Source of the DNA: Streptomyces prunicolor NBRC 13075
GTDB taxonomy: Bacteria; Actinomycetota; Actinomycetes; Streptomycetales; Streptomycetaceae
Direction of reading: 5' to 3'
Length of the DNA: 64,000 nt
Assembly: GCF_000367365.1 (NCBI RefSeq)
Contig: NZ_BARF01000069.1
Span: 1 to 64,000 of the forward strand
Every line of letters begins with the position of its first letter. Position 1 is the stretch's first letter. The notes under the pieces are model-generated. The model ran no database searches, was not told the origin of the DNA, and saw only the letters and a list, made by a program, of their open reading frames with translations. The position numbers were made by a program, and so were the translations under genes. Positions 35,588 to 45,245 of the stretch are shown piece by piece.

Positions 35588-38500
35588 CTAGCCTTCAACC
35601 GACTTGCCACCCGAACGAGTTGCGCCCGCCGTGGCTCCTGCCTTGACCCCGCCGTCCTTGGCCGCTGTCGGGGCCTCGAAAGACTCCAACGCTTCCAGGA
35701 CGTCCTGGACACGGGAGATTTCGGCGTTGATGTCCTCGCGGCGGCGGACCAGCACCTCCAGGTCGCGCTTGCCCTCCTCGACCGTGCGGCGGGCCTCGCG
35801 GATCGCCTCCGCCTTCAGGTCCTCGGCCTCGCGGATGAGCGTGGACTTCTTCTGCTCGGCCTCCTTGAGGAGACCCTCGGCCTTCTTCACGGCGGCGATA
35901 CGGACCTTGCCCGCCTCGGAGTTGGCCTCCGAGACCAGCTCCTTGGCCTTCATCTGGGCCTTGCCGAGCTGCTCCTCGGCCGCCTTGATGAGCGCGTCGC
36001 AGCGGTCGCCGGCCGACTTCATCGTCTCGGCGGACTCACGGCGGGCCCGCTCGTGCAGGTTCTCGATCTCGGTCGTGATGCGGTCGCGCAGCTCCTCGGA
36101 CCGCTCCCTTATGGCGGTGGCGTCCCGGCGCGCGCCGACCAGCAGCTCGTCCGCGTCCGTACGGGCCTGCTCCACGCGGGAGTTGCCCTCGACCGTGGCC
36201 TCGGACACCAGCCGGTCGGCCTCGTTGCGGGCCGCGCCGACCATCGAGTCGGCCTGTGCCTCGGCGTCCGCCGTCGTCTTCTGCGCCTGCTGCTGGGCCT
36301 CGCTGAGCAGCTTGTCGGCCTCGGCCGCGGTCTCCGTGATGAGGGTGTCGACCTGCTCGGCCGCCTCGGAGCGCCGTTTGTTGGCCTCCTTGCGGGCCTC
36401 GTCGAGCATCCGCTCGGACTCCTCGCGCGCCGCCGACGTGACCCGCTCGGCGTCCGCCTCGGCGTTCGCCTTGAGACGTGCGGCCTCGCTGCGGATCCGC
36501 TCGGACTGCTGCTGCGCGGAACCCACCGTGTCGGCGGCCTCGGCGCGCAGCCGCTCCGCGTCCCCGGTCGCGTCCGAGATGAGCCTCTCGGCCTTGGCCA
36601 CGGCCTCCGAACGCACCCGCTCGGCCTCGTTGATCGTCTCCGTCTGGAGCCGCTCCGCCTCCGCCGTCACCTCGGTGATGAGAGTGTCGGCCTGCGTCGC
36701 CGCGTCCGAACGGATCCGGTTGGCGTCCTCGCGGGCGTCCGCACGGGCCCGCGCCGCGTCCTGGTCGGCCTGCGCGATCGTGTCCGAGGCCTGGGTACGC
36801 ACCTGCTGGGCGTGCTCGGCGGCCTCCGACCGCAGCCGCTCGGACTCCGCGATCGCGTCCGAAACGGTGTGCTCCGCAAGGGCCTTGGCGGCGTCCGTCT
36901 CCTCGGCCGCCCGGCGCCGGAGGCGATTGGCGTCCTCGGTGGCCCGCTCCCGCTCGCTGTACGCGTCGGCGCGGACCCGGTCCGCCTCCTCCTGCGCCTC
37001 ACGCCGGGTACGGTCCGCCACGTGCTCGGCGGCCGACCTGATCCCGGCGATCTCCTCCTGCGCCTGCTCGTGCAGCCCGGCGACGGACTCCCGTACCTGC
37101 TGGGCGTGTTGCTCGGCACCGGACACCATCTCGTTGGCGCGCCGGTCGGCTTCCTCGACCAGCCGCAGCGCCTCGGACTGTGCCTCCTCGACGCGGTTGC
37201 GCGCCGAGGCCAGCAGCTCCTCGCTCTGCTCGCGGGCCCGCTCGCGCTCCTGCCCGGCCTCCTCACGGGCCGACCCGAGCAGCTCCTCGGCCTCACGACG
37301 ACGCCGTACGGCCTCCTCCTGGGCGGCGGCCAGCGTCTCCGACGCCTCCGTGGCCAGCCGCTCGGCGGCGGCCTGGGCCTCCGCGCGGAGGCGGTCGGCG
37401 GTGTCCTGCGCCTCGGTCTTGAGCCGCTCGGCCTCCGCGGACGCCTCGGACCGCAGGCGTACGGCGATGGCCTCGCCCTCGGCGCGGGAGGCGGACGCGT
37501 CGCCCGCGGCCTCGTTGCGCAGCCGGTCGGCCTCCGCCTCGGCCTGCGCCTGGAGGGAGCGGATGCGGTCGGCGGCCTCGGCGCGCAGCCGCTCCGACTC
37601 GTCGGCGGCCTCGCGGCGGATCCGCTCGGCCTCCTCACGGGCGTCGGTGAGCGCCTGCTCGGCAGCGGCGAGCCGCTCCTCGGTCTCCGTGTGCAGCCGC
37701 GTCAGACCCTCGGCGGCCTCCTCGCGGCGTGCCTCTATGGCCCGCTCGGTCTCGTCGCGCAGATCGCGCGCCGCCTGTTCGGCATCCGCCTTGATGCCCT
37801 CGGACTGCTCGATGACCTCGGAGCGGTGCCGCTCGGCCTCCTTGCGGGTGCGGTCGAGGGTCTCCTCGGCCTGCCGGCGCAGGGTGGTGGCGCGCTCGAT
37901 GGCCTCGGTGCGGACCTTCTCGCTGTCCGTGGTGGCGGTCTGGCGCAGCTCGTCGGCGTCCGCGCGGGCCTTGGACAGCAGGTCCTCGGCGGTCTTGGCC
38001 GCCTCCTCGATCTGCTGGACGGCCTCGCGGCGGGCCTCGGCGCGGATGCGCTCGCCCTCGCCGACCGCGTCGGCGCGCAGCTGCTCGGCCTCGCCGCGCA
38101 GCCGGCGGGCCTCCTCCTGCAGCTCGACCGTCTTGGCGCGGTACTCCTTGGTGTCGTCCTTCGCCGTGCCCTTGAGCTGTTCGGCGATGTCGTGCGCCTG
38201 GGCGCGCAGCCGGTCGGCCTCGGCCTCCGCCTCGGAGCGGATCCGCTCGGCCTCCTCGGTGGCGGCCTTCGTGGTGTTCTTGGCCTCCTCGGACGCCTTG
38301 TCGAGTACGTCCTCGGCGGTGCGGGCGGCCTTGGCGAGCTGGGAGGCGGTCTCCTCGGCGGTGAGGCTGCGCGCGTTCTCCTCGGCCTCCGCGACGATCT
38401 TGTCGGCCTTGGCCTGGGCGTCGGCGACGATCTGCTCGGCGTCCGCCTTGGTGGTCTCGGCCTCTTTGGTGGCCTCGGTGACCAGCCGGGCGACCTGCTC

Positions 38501-39490
38501 CTTCGCGGTCCGGGTGCGCTGCTCGTTGGCGGACTCGGCGCCGGCGAGGGCCTTGGCGGCGGCCTCCTTGGCCTCGGAGAGGACCTTCTCCGCCTCCAGG
38601 CGCGCCTCACGCAGGGAGGTCTCGGCCTCCGCCATGCGCGTCTCGGCGGTCCGGCTCAGTTCGGTGGCCTGGCGGCGGGCGGAATCCGACTCGTTGACCG
38701 TGGAGCTGCGCAGCTGCTCGGCGTGGTCGGTGGCCTCCTGGGCCTGCGAGGAAGCCGCGTTCAGCAGCCGCTCGGCGTCCGTGCGGGCGCGGCGCAGGAG
38801 TTGTTCGGCCTCCGCGCGGGCCGCCTCGGCGTCCATCTCCAGCCGCTGCCGGGCCTCGGCGGCGACCCGCTCGGCCTCGGCACGGGCGGCGGCCAGCGCC
38901 TGCTCGGCCTCGGCGCGGGACTCCTCGACGAGACGGCGGGCCTGGGACTCGGAGCGGGCGCGCAGCTGCTCCGCCCACGCCACGTTCTCGTTGACGTGCG
39001 ACTCGACGGTCTGCCGGCGCTCGCCCAGCTCCTGGTCGAGCTGCTGGCGCCGGGTCACCGCCTCCTGGTGCAGCTCCGCCTGGAGCCGGGCCGCGTTCTC
39101 CGCGTGCTCCTGGAGGATGCGCTGGGTCTGCGCGCGGGCCTGGCTCAGCTCCCGCTCGGCGTCCTGCCGCAACTGGTCGGCCTGGACCTGGGCATTACGG
39201 AGCATCTGCTCGGCCTGATAGCCGATGTCACCGCCGTCGTAAGCCGGTCGGGACATGAGGGTGCGGCGCGCCTCGTGCAGCTTGGCGCGCAACACCTCGA
39301 CCTGGTAGCCGAGGTCCTCGGCATGCTGGATCGCCTTTTCCCGCTCGGTCTTCAGCCGCTCCATCTCGGCCTCGAACCGAGAGAGGTGGTCGACGTCAGC
39401 CGCCGGCTCTCGCTCCTGGCGTTCGTAGCCCCGCACTGCGCGGTCCCATCCGTCCCCTGGTCGCGGTTTACTCCAACGAGCGCCGTCCAT
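35588..39490 (-). CDS. scy: Polarisome coiled-coil scaffold protein Scy
   Basis: 1300-residue coiled-coil scaffold that helps place hyphal tips and branches with DivIVA and FilP. After a short N-terminal part (about 1-45), almost the whole length is Ala/Glu/Arg-rich coiled coil of the 51-residue hendecad type described for Scy/FilP. Pro is rare and no catalytic motif exists. Published Scy is of about this size. The first ATG at 39490 is used, but a GTG at about 39436 (codon 19, reading VRGYERQERE) fits the conserved start better. The high repetition makes assembly errors and long antisense ORFs likely; those antisense frames are shadows. It is followed at 193 bases by filP. Confidence 0.93.
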   Translation of the reverse strand: MDGARWSKPRPGDGWDRAVRGYERQEREPAADVDHLSRFEAEMERLKTEREKAIQHAEDLGYQVEVLRAKLHEARRTLMSRPAYDGGDIGYQAEQMLRNAQVQADQLRQDAERELSQARAQTQRILQEHAENAARLQAELHQEAVTRRQQLDQELGERRQTVESHVNENVAWAEQLRARSESQARRLVEESRAEAEQALAAARAEAERVAAEARQRLEMDAEAARAEAEQLLRRARTDAERLLNAASSQAQEATDHAEQLRSSTVNESDSARRQATELSRTAETRMAEAETSLREARLEAEKVLSEAKEAAAKALAGAESANEQRTRTAKEQVARLVTEATKEAETTKADAEQIVADAQAKADKIVAEAEENARSLTAEETASQLAKAARTAEDVLDKASEEAKNTTKAATEEAERIRSEAEAEADRLRAQAHDIAEQLKGTAKDDTKEYRAKTVELQEEARRLRGEAEQLRADAVGEGERIRAEARREAVQQIEEAAKTAEDLLSKARADADELRQTATTDSEKVRTEAIERATTLRRQAEETLDRTRKEAERHRSEVIEQSEGIKADAEQAARDLRDETERAIEARREEAAEGLTRLHTETEERLAAAEQALTDAREEAERIRREAADESERLRAEAADRIRSLQAQAEAEADRLRNEAAGDASASRAEGEAIAVRLRSEASAEAERLKTEAQDTADRLRAEAQAAAERLATEASETLAAAQEEAVRRRREAEELLGSAREEAGQERERAREQSEELLASARNRVEEAQSEALRLVEEADRRANEMVSGAEQHAQQVRESVAGLHEQAQEEIAGIRSAAEHVADRTRREAQEEADRVRADAYSERERATEDANRLRRRAAEETDAAKALAEHTVSDAIAESERLRSEAAEHAQQVRTQASDTIAQADQDAARARADAREDANRIRSDAATQADTLITEVTAEAERLQTETINEAERVRSEAVAKAERLISDATGDAERLRAEAADTVGSAQQQSERIRSEAARLKANAEADAERVTSAAREESERMLDEARKEANKRRSEAAEQVDTLITETAAEADKLLSEAQQQAQKTTADAEAQADSMVGAARNEADRLVSEATVEGNSRVEQARTDADELLVGARRDATAIRERSEELRDRITTEIENLHERARRESAETMKSAGDRCDALIKAAEEQLGKAQMKAKELVSEANSEAGKVRIAAVKKAEGLLKEAEQKKSTLIREAEDLKAEAIREARRTVEEGKRDLEVLVRRREDINAEISRVQDVLEALESFEAPTAAKDGGVKAGATAGATRSGGKSVEG

Positions 39491-39645
39491 CCACCGAACG
39501 GTGCTCCCGGGGAATGGTGTCAGATCAACGACGGAGCATGGGCTGCTGCCCGACGCTCGCCCCCCGAAACCCGGACCCCGGCATGCCGTTGCCCTGGTTG
39601 CGAGCGACGACCGACCCCAACCCTACCGGCCCTTATGTACGCGGG

Positions 39646-40086
39646 TCAGTGCTCAGGTGACTCAACAGCCGCCGAAGTGACCAGTTCTGTCAGTACGCCA
39701 TGGCAATCCTTTGGGTGCAGGAACGTGATCCGTGACCCCATGGAACCGCGCCGGGGCTCCTCGTACAGAACGCGTACGCCCTTCCCGCGGATGTCCTCGG
39801 AGTCCGTATCCACATCCGCCGTACCGAAGGCGATGTGGTGGACCCCCTCCCCGTTCTTCGCCAGCCACTTCCCCACGGCGGAGTCCTCGCGGGTGGGTTC
39901 GAGGAGCTGGAGGTAGGAGGCGCCGCCGTCGTCCGTGTTGTTGATCTTCAACATGGCCTCGCGTACGCCCTGCTCCTCGTTGACCTCGGAGTGGAACACC
40001 TCGAAGCCGTACGTGGCCCGGTAGAACTCGACGGTCGTGTCGAGGTCGAAGCAGGCGATCCCGATGTGGTCGATTCGCGTCAGCAT
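39646..40086 (-). CDS. mce: Methylmalonyl-CoA epimerase
   Basis: Converts (2S)- to (2R)-methylmalonyl-CoA, linking propionyl-CoA carboxylation to the mutase. Two VOC modules in 146 residues; metal ligands expected at His near the start (IDHIGIA), His in VHHIAF and Glu at the end (HGVLTELVT), with Gln/Glu in the middle (YLQLLEP). ATG 40086. It is divergent from the thiolase gene; the next genes are thiolase and meaB, all used in acyl/methylmalonyl-CoA metabolism. Confidence 0.94.
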   Translation of the reverse strand: MLTRIDHIGIACFDLDTTVEFYRATYGFEVFHSEVNEEQGVREAMLKINNTDDGGASYLQLLEPTREDSAVGKWLAKNGEGVHHIAFGTADVDTDSEDIRGKGVRVLYEEPRRGSMGSRITFLHPKDCHGVLTELVTSAAVESPEH

Positions 40087-40235
40087 GTATGTAGTGCAGC
40101 GCTAGCGCGATGGTTACGCAACGTGCGCGCGATCACACCGACGGCCCGATGACGGGGCGGTCTACCGCTCAGTACATTTCAAGTAAACCCTCGTTCACTC
40201 CTCAGCTGAAACACGCTGGAAGGGGATCGCACCTC

Positions 40236-41438
40236 ATGTCTGGAACGAACAGCACGACCTCGGTGATCGTCTCGGGCGCCCGGACGCCCATGGGACGCCT
40301 GCTGGGCTCCCTGAAGTCCTTCTCCGGAGCCGATCTCGGCGGCTTCGCGATCAAGGCCGCCCTCGACCGTGCGGGTATCGGTGGCGACCAGGTGCAGTAC
40401 GTGATCATGGGCCAGGTGCTCCAGGCCGGGGCAGGGCAGATCCCGGCACGCCAGGCCGCCGTCAAGGGCGGCATCCCCATGAGCGTCCCCGCGCTCACCA
40501 TCAACAAGGTCTGCCTCTCGGGCCTCGACGCCATCGCGCTCGCCGACCAGCTCATCCGTGCAGGTGAGTTCGACGTGATCGTCGCGGGCGGCCAGGAGTC
40601 CATGACCAACGCCCCCCACCTGCTCCCCAAGTCCCGCGAGGGATACAAGTACGGCGCGATCGAGATGCTCGACGCGATGGCCTACGACGGCCTGACCGAC
40701 GCCTTCGAGAACATCGCGATGGGCGAGTCCACGGAGAAGCACAACACGCGGCTGGGCATCGCGCGGCCGGAGCAGGACTCCGTAGCCGCCCTGTCCCACC
40801 AGCGGGCCGCCGCCGCCCAGCAGAACGGCGTCTTCGAGGCGGAGATCACTCCGATCGAGATCCCGCAGCGCAAGGGCGAGCCCGTCGTCTTCAGCAAGGA
40901 CGAGGGCATCCGCGCGGAGACCACGGTCGAGTCGCTCGGCAAGCTGCGCCCCGCGTTCACCAAGGACGGCACGATCACCGCCGGCACCTCCTCGCAGATC
41001 TCGGACGGTGCGGCGGCCGTGGTCGTGATGAGCAAGACCAAGGCGCAGGAGCTGGGCCTGGAGTGGATCGCCGAGATCGGCGCCCACGGCAATGTGGCGG
41101 GCCCGGACAACTCCCTCCAGTCCCAGCCCTCCAACGCGATCCTGCACGCCCTGAAGAAGGAGGGCCTGGAGGTCGAGAGCCTCGACCTGATCGAGATCAA
41201 CGAGGCCTTCGCCGCCGTGGCCGTTCAGTCAATGAAGGACCTCGGGGTGTCCACGGAAAAGGTGAATGTCAACGGCGGAGCCATCGCCCTGGGCCACCCC
41301 ATCGGCATGTCCGGCGCCCGCCTGGTCCTGCACCTGGCCCTGGAGCTCAAGCGGCGCGGCGGCGGGGTCGGCGCGGCGGCACTGTGCGGTGGCGGCGGTC
41401 AGGGTGACGCGCTGATCGTGCGGGTACCGAAGGCCTGA
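40236..41438 (+). CDS. Acetyl-CoA C-acetyltransferase (thiolase)
   Basis: Condenses two acetyl-CoA, or thiolyses acetoacetyl-CoA. It has 400 residues. The nucleophilic Cys93 is in NKVCLSGLDAIALA, His is in GHPIGMSGARLVLH, and the second active Cys is in CGGGGQG. Start ATG 40236 (MSGTNSTTSVIVSGARTP), with GGAAGGGGA ten bases upstream; the 42 extra upstream codons are not conserved-looking. Transcribed with meaB, 43 bases away. Confidence 0.94.
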   Translation: MSGTNSTTSVIVSGARTPMGRLLGSLKSFSGADLGGFAIKAALDRAGIGGDQVQYVIMGQVLQAGAGQIPARQAAVKGGIPMSVPALTINKVCLSGLDAIALADQLIRAGEFDVIVAGGQESMTNAPHLLPKSREGYKYGAIEMLDAMAYDGLTDAFENIAMGESTEKHNTRLGIARPEQDSVAALSHQRAAAAQQNGVFEAEITPIEIPQRKGEPVVFSKDEGIRAETTVESLGKLRPAFTKDGTITAGTSSQISDGAAAVVVMSKTKAQELGLEWIAEIGAHGNVAGPDNSLQSQPSNAILHALKKEGLEVESLDLIEINEAFAAVAVQSMKDLGVSTEKVNVNGGAIALGHPIGMSGARLVLHLALELKRRGGGVGAAALCGGGGQGDALIVRVPKA

Positions 41439-41481
41439 GCAGCAGTACTTTCTCGCACGTCGGCAAGGGAACGGAGCTGTG

Positions 41482-42438
41482 ATGGAGGACGTCGCCTCGC
41501 TGGTGGCCCAGGCCAGGGAAGGCCGGCCGCGGGCCGTGGCCCGGCTGATCTCCCTGGTGGAGGGGGCGTCCCCCCAGCTCCGGGAGGTCATGGCGACCCT
41601 CGCACCACTGACCGGCGGGGCCTACGTCGTGGGCCTCACCGGATCGCCGGGTGTGGGCAAGTCGACGTCCACGTCCGCGCTGGTCACGGCGTACCGCAAG
41701 CAGGGCAGGCGGGTCGGCGTCCTGGCCGTCGACCCGTCCTCGCCGTTCTCGGGCGGCGCCCTGCTCGGCGACCGGGTCCGCATGTCGGACCACTCCTCCG
41801 ACCCCGGCGTCTACATCCGCTCGATGGCCACCCGCGGCCACCTCGGCGGGCTCGCCTGGTCGGCCCCGCAGGCGATCCGCGTCCTCGACGCGGCCGGCTG
41901 CGACGTGATCCTGGTGGAGACGGTCGGGGTCGGCCAGTCGGAGGTCGAGATCGCCTCCCAGGCGGACACGAGCGTGGTGCTGCTGGCCCCGGGGATGGGC
42001 GACGGCATCCAGGCGGCCAAGGCCGGAATCCTGGAGATCGGCGACGTCTACGTCGTCAACAAGGCCGACCGCGACGGCGCCGACGCGACCGCCCGCGAGC
42101 TGAACCACATGCTCGGCCTGGGCGAGGCCCGTGGCCCCGGCGACTGGCGCCCGCCGATCGTCAAGACGGTCGCCTCCCGCGCCGAGGGCATCGACGAGGT
42201 CGTGGAAGCCCTGGAGAAGCACCGGGCGTGGATGGAGGAACACGGCGTCCTCGCGGAGCGCCGCGCGGCCCGGGCGGCCCGTGAGGTCGAGACGATCGCG
42301 GTCACGGCGTTGCGGGCGCGAATCGGGGACCTGCACGGAGACCGGCGGGTGGGGGCGCTCGCGGAGCGGGTCGTGGCGGGGGAGTTGGATGTGTACCGGG
42401 CCGCGGACGAGCTGATCGCGGGGATCACGGAGGTCTGA
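41482..42438 (+). CDS. meaB: Methylmalonyl-CoA mutase-associated GTPase MeaB
   Basis: G3E GTPase that protects methylmalonyl-CoA mutase and gates delivery of adenosylcobalamin, 318 residues. Walker A is GLTGSPGVGKSTSTSALV, switch/Walker B region VILVETVGVGQSEVEI, and the base-recognition NKAD (VVNKADRDGAD). ATG 41482 has GGAG five bases upstream; GTG 41479 is next. It is in line with the thiolase gene. The mutase itself is not in this window. Confidence 0.94.
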   Translation: MEDVASLVAQAREGRPRAVARLISLVEGASPQLREVMATLAPLTGGAYVVGLTGSPGVGKSTSTSALVTAYRKQGRRVGVLAVDPSSPFSGGALLGDRVRMSDHSSDPGVYIRSMATRGHLGGLAWSAPQAIRVLDAAGCDVILVETVGVGQSEVEIASQADTSVVLLAPGMGDGIQAAKAGILEIGDVYVVNKADRDGADATARELNHMLGLGEARGPGDWRPPIVKTVASRAEGIDEVVEALEKHRAWMEEHGVLAERRAARAAREVETIAVTALRARIGDLHGDRRVGALAERVVAGELDVYRAADELIAGITEV

Positions 42439-42480
42439 GTCGATGGTCAACGTCCGTATGCCGCTGCTACGTTGACCCAC

Positions 42481-42501
42481 ATGTTCCTCCTCATGGCATA
42501 G
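42481..42501 (+). promoter_or_regulatory. Six-codon leader ORF before the MFS gene
   Basis: ATGTTCCTCCTCATGGCATAG encodes MFLLMA and a stop, 57 bases before the MFS start. It may be a leader peptide, or chance. TTGACC at 42471 and a possible -10 TACGTT just before leave promoter assignment open. No attenuator hairpin is clear. Confidence 0.3.
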
Positions 42502-42558
42502 GGCACGCCGAACACACCGGCGTCCCTTTCCCATGCCTCCAGTTGAGGAACCTCTCGC

Positions 42559-43797
42559 ATGTCCGCGTCTTCTTCCACGCCGACTTCGGCGTGCCCTTCG
42601 TATGCCGCCGTGCTCCAAGTCCCGTACGCCCGCCGCACGTTCGCCGCCGCGCTCGTCGGCCGGCTCTCGTACGGCATGGTCTCGCCGGCGGTCCTGCTCG
42701 CGGTCGTCCGCGCCACCGGCTCCTACGCGGCGGCCGGCACGATCATGGCCGCCTTCGGGGCCCTGGCCGTCCTCCTGATGCCCCTGCGCGCGGCCCTGGT
42801 CGACCGCCACGGCCCCCGCCGCGCCCTCCTGCCCATGGCGATGCTCTACGGCGGTCTCCTGTGCGTCCTCGCGGCGGTGACATGGCGTCCCGGAACGCCG
42901 GTTGTGGTGCTCGGCGCGGTGGCCGTGCTCACCGGTATGTGCGCGCCCCCGCTCGGCCCCACGATGCGCTCCGTGTGGGGCGAACTCGTCGGTGACCGTG
43001 GGCTGTTGCAGCGCGCGTACAGCCTCGACGGGGTCGCGGAGGAACTCCTGTACGTCGTCGGCCCGTTGGCGGTCGGCGGTGTGCTCGGCTTCGCTCCACC
43101 GGCTGCCGGGGTCCTGCTCAGCGCGGCCCTGATCGTTTCCGGGACGTTCGCCTTCGTCATGTCACCGGCGCTGTCCGGAGTACGCGTATCCGCGGGCGCC
43201 GGGCGGGGGTTGAGGCTCACCAGGGTTCGTGGGCTGCTCGGTCCGGTTGTCGTGGCCGGGGGGATGGGGCTCGCGTTGAGTGCCGTCTACCTGTTGGTGA
43301 TGGCGTTCGTGGAGCAGCGGGGGTACGGCGAGGATGTCGTGCCCTGGGTGCTGGCGGCGGTGTCGGCGGGGAGCGCGGTGGGTGGGTTGTTGAACGGGGC
43401 GATCAACTGGCGGGTGGCCGCGCGGGTTCGGTTGTCCGGGGCGGCGCTCGGGCTTGGGCTGGCGTTGGCCGCGGCCGGGTCTGCCTCCGGGGTGTGGTCA
43501 CTCACCGTGGCGGTGGGGTGTGCGGGGGGCTTTGTGGCACCGGCGTTGACCACGGCGTATCTGCTCGCCGACGAGGTGGCTTCGCCGGAGGCGCGGACGC
43601 AGGCGGGGGCGTGGGTCAACATGGCGGTGAACGCGGGGAGTTCGGGTGGGTCGGTGGTGACGGGGCTGCTGGTGGGGCGGGTGCCGTTGGGGGTTTGTTT
43701 TGTGGTTGCCGGGGTGGTGGCGGGGGGTGCGGGGATTGTGTCTTGGCTGCCGGTGCGTCGTGGCTGGTCGCGCCCACGCGGCGGAGCCGCAAATTGA
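42559..43797 (+). CDS. MFS transporter
   Basis: Membrane transporter, 412 residues with 12 predicted spans. It begins MSASSSTPTSACPSY, then conventional MFS helices (YARRTFAAALVGRLSYGMVSP, DRHGPRRALLP as the motif A loop). The last third is unusually G-rich with many GTG/GGG codons, unlike its neighbours, and still keeps hydrophobic helices. The substrate is not evident. It ends at a bidirectional terminator shared with absC. Confidence 0.85.
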   Translation: MSASSSTPTSACPSYAAVLQVPYARRTFAAALVGRLSYGMVSPAVLLAVVRATGSYAAAGTIMAAFGALAVLLMPLRAALVDRHGPRRALLPMAMLYGGLLCVLAAVTWRPGTPVVVLGAVAVLTGMCAPPLGPTMRSVWGELVGDRGLLQRAYSLDGVAEELLYVVGPLAVGGVLGFAPPAAGVLLSAALIVSGTFAFVMSPALSGVRVSAGAGRGLRLTRVRGLLGPVVVAGGMGLALSAVYLLVMAFVEQRGYGEDVVPWVLAAVSAGSAVGGLLNGAINWRVAARVRLSGAALGLGLALAAAGSASGVWSLTVAVGCAGGFVAPALTTAYLLADEVASPEARTQAGAWVNMAVNAGSSGGSVVTGLLVGRVPLGVCFVVAGVVAGGAGIVSWLPVRRGWSRPRGGAAN

Positions 43798-43829
43798 CAC
43801 AGCCCCGCGCCCCTGAAAACCCAAAGACA

Positions 43830-43862
43830 GGGGGCCGGAGCTCTGTGCGAACTCCGGCCCCC
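43830..43862. terminator. Bidirectional terminator between MFS and absC
   Basis: GGGGGCCGGAG (43830-43840) and CTCCGGCCCCC (43852-43862) form an 11-bp stem with an 11-base loop in the gap between two convergent genes. Confidence 0.85.
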
Positions 43863-43878
43863 GCCCAGCCTGTTGCTG

Positions 43879-44355
43879 CTACGGGCGTCCCCGATGCCCC
43901 CGCAGGTGTTCCGCGATCGGCTTCAGGGTCTTGCTGAGGTCCGACAGGCCCTCGGGGGTGGCCAGGTCGATGAAGTGGCGCCGCACCGAGGCGACATGGT
44001 GGGGCGCGACCTTCTGCATCGTCTCCAGGCCGTGCTCGGTCAGCACCGCGTACAGGCCCCGGCGGTCCGACTCGCAGTTCTCACGTCGGACCAGATCCGC
44101 GTTCTCCATGCGGGTGATCTGGTGCGAGAGGCGGCTCTTGGACTGGAGGGTGGCGGCCGCGAGGTCGCTCATCCGCAACCGTCGGTCCTCCGCCTCGGAG
44201 AGGTTCACCAGGATCTCGTAGTCGTTCATCGTCAGGCCGAACGGCTGTAGATCCTTCTCGAGTTGGTACGTCAGCAGCCTGTTGACCTCCAGGTGGGTGC
44301 GCCAGGCGCACTGCTCCTCTTCGGTCAGCCAGCGCGTGGCCGTCTCGGTCTCCAT
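43879..44355 (-). CDS. absC: MarR-family regulator, AbsC-like
   Basis: Winged-helix MarR regulator, 158 residues: helix-turn-helix with LAAATLQSKSRLSHQITRMEN and the wing CESDRRGLYAVLTEHG. Length and sequence recall AbsC of S. coelicolor (SCO5405), which responds to zinc and is needed for antibiotic production; the symbol rests on memory and gene order, so treat it as probable. Possible zinc ligands near the N terminus and in HHVASVRRHFID are consistent. Its start ATG 44355 is about 90 bases from the AIM24 gene end, so it may be transcribed with or after that cluster. Confidence 0.85.
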   Translation of the reverse strand: METETATRWLTEEEQCAWRTHLEVNRLLTYQLEKDLQPFGLTMNDYEILVNLSEAEDRRLRMSDLAAATLQSKSRLSHQITRMENADLVRRENCESDRRGLYAVLTEHGLETMQKVAPHHVASVRRHFIDLATPEGLSDLSKTLKPIAEHLRGHRGRP

Positions 44356-44447
44356 GAATGAAGTCTACCTAAAATGTTGAAAGGCGAACTAGTGAGGGTG
44401 GCGTGACGGCGCGCACATGTTCGACGTCACACTCCGCAGACTACCGC

Positions 44448-45245
44448 TCACAGCCCGAAGCGACGCTGGAGGTCCCCCAGCTGTCCGGGAAGGCGCGGTG
44501 CGCCCGCTTGCTGTGCGGGGCCTGTGGGGGACCCGCCCCCACTCGGTACCCCTGGCTCGTGCGGCACAACCCCTGTGGCCTGCTCGGCCATCAGTGCCTC
44601 GGACGACTGGAGCAGCACCGTGCCCGCGCCGACGAACTCGAACTGGTGCTCCTCCCCGGAGGCCCCGCCGATGCCCGTCATCGCACGTAGACCGCCCATC
44701 AGGCCGGTCATGTACGCGTGGTCGTAGTGATGGCACGGAGAGGGGCAGTCGGCCCAGCCGACGAGGGCCTGCGGGTCCACCCGGATCGGGGGTTCCATGA
44801 ACACCACCGGGCCGTTCGAGGCGGCCACGAACTTTCCGGTTCCGATGAGTGTCAGAAAGCCGGGAACGATCGACTGCTTGAGAGCGAGAGTTGGCTGAAA
44901 AGCGAGCAGGTTGCCGGAGCGAATGGTCAGGTTGCCGTCTTCGAGGTCGTACGAGTTGACGTCGAAGGCCCGGTCGGCGAGCAGCATCTTGCCCGAGCCC
45001 TCGGCCACGACCCAGTCGCTCGCGTGCAGAGGCGAATGGAAGGACGTACGGACAAGTCGGTCGAGTCGCCCGTGCCCGATGCCGTTGAACTCCATCGAGC
45101 CGTAGTAGGCGATCATCTTCCCCTTCTGCAGGAACCACTGGCTCCCCTTGAGCTCCACGCAGAAGGTGTACTTGTTGACGTTGTCGTCGACCGGGAGGGT
45201 CATCGGGTCGTAGACCGTGGGGCCGGACCCCGCGTACTGGCTCAC
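44448..45245 (-). CDS. AIM24-family protein, copy A
   Basis: TRAP-like/AIM24 beta-helical protein of unknown molecular function, 265 residues. GTG 45245 overlaps the stop of copy B by four bases (GTGA). The family signature appears as SGEEHQFEFVGAGTVLLQSSEA near the end. After it is a Pro/Gly/Ala tail of about 40 residues ending LGDLQRRFGL. Third gene of a cluster of three paralogues on the same strand. Confidence 0.82.
   Translation of the reverse strand: MSQYAGSGPTVYDPMTLPVDDNVNKYTFCVELKGSQWFLQKGKMIAYYGSMEFNGIGHGRLDRLVRTSFHSPLHASDWVVAEGSGKMLLADRAFDVNSYDLEDGNLTIRSGNLLAFQPTLALKQSIVPGFLTLIGTGKFVAASNGPVVFMEPPIRVDPQALVGWADCPSPCHHYDHAYMTGLMGGLRAMTGIGGASGEEHQFEFVGAGTVLLQSSEALMAEQATGVVPHEPGVPSGGGSPTGPAQQAGAPRLPGQLGDLQRRFGL

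Noticed and set aside
35604..39916. Very long plus-strand ORFs (1204 and 1287 codons) opposite scy
   Set aside because: They are shadows of the Ala/Glu/Arg-rich coiled-coil sequence of scy; their products are Leu/Gly/Arg or Ser/Ala/Arg low complexity with no domain.
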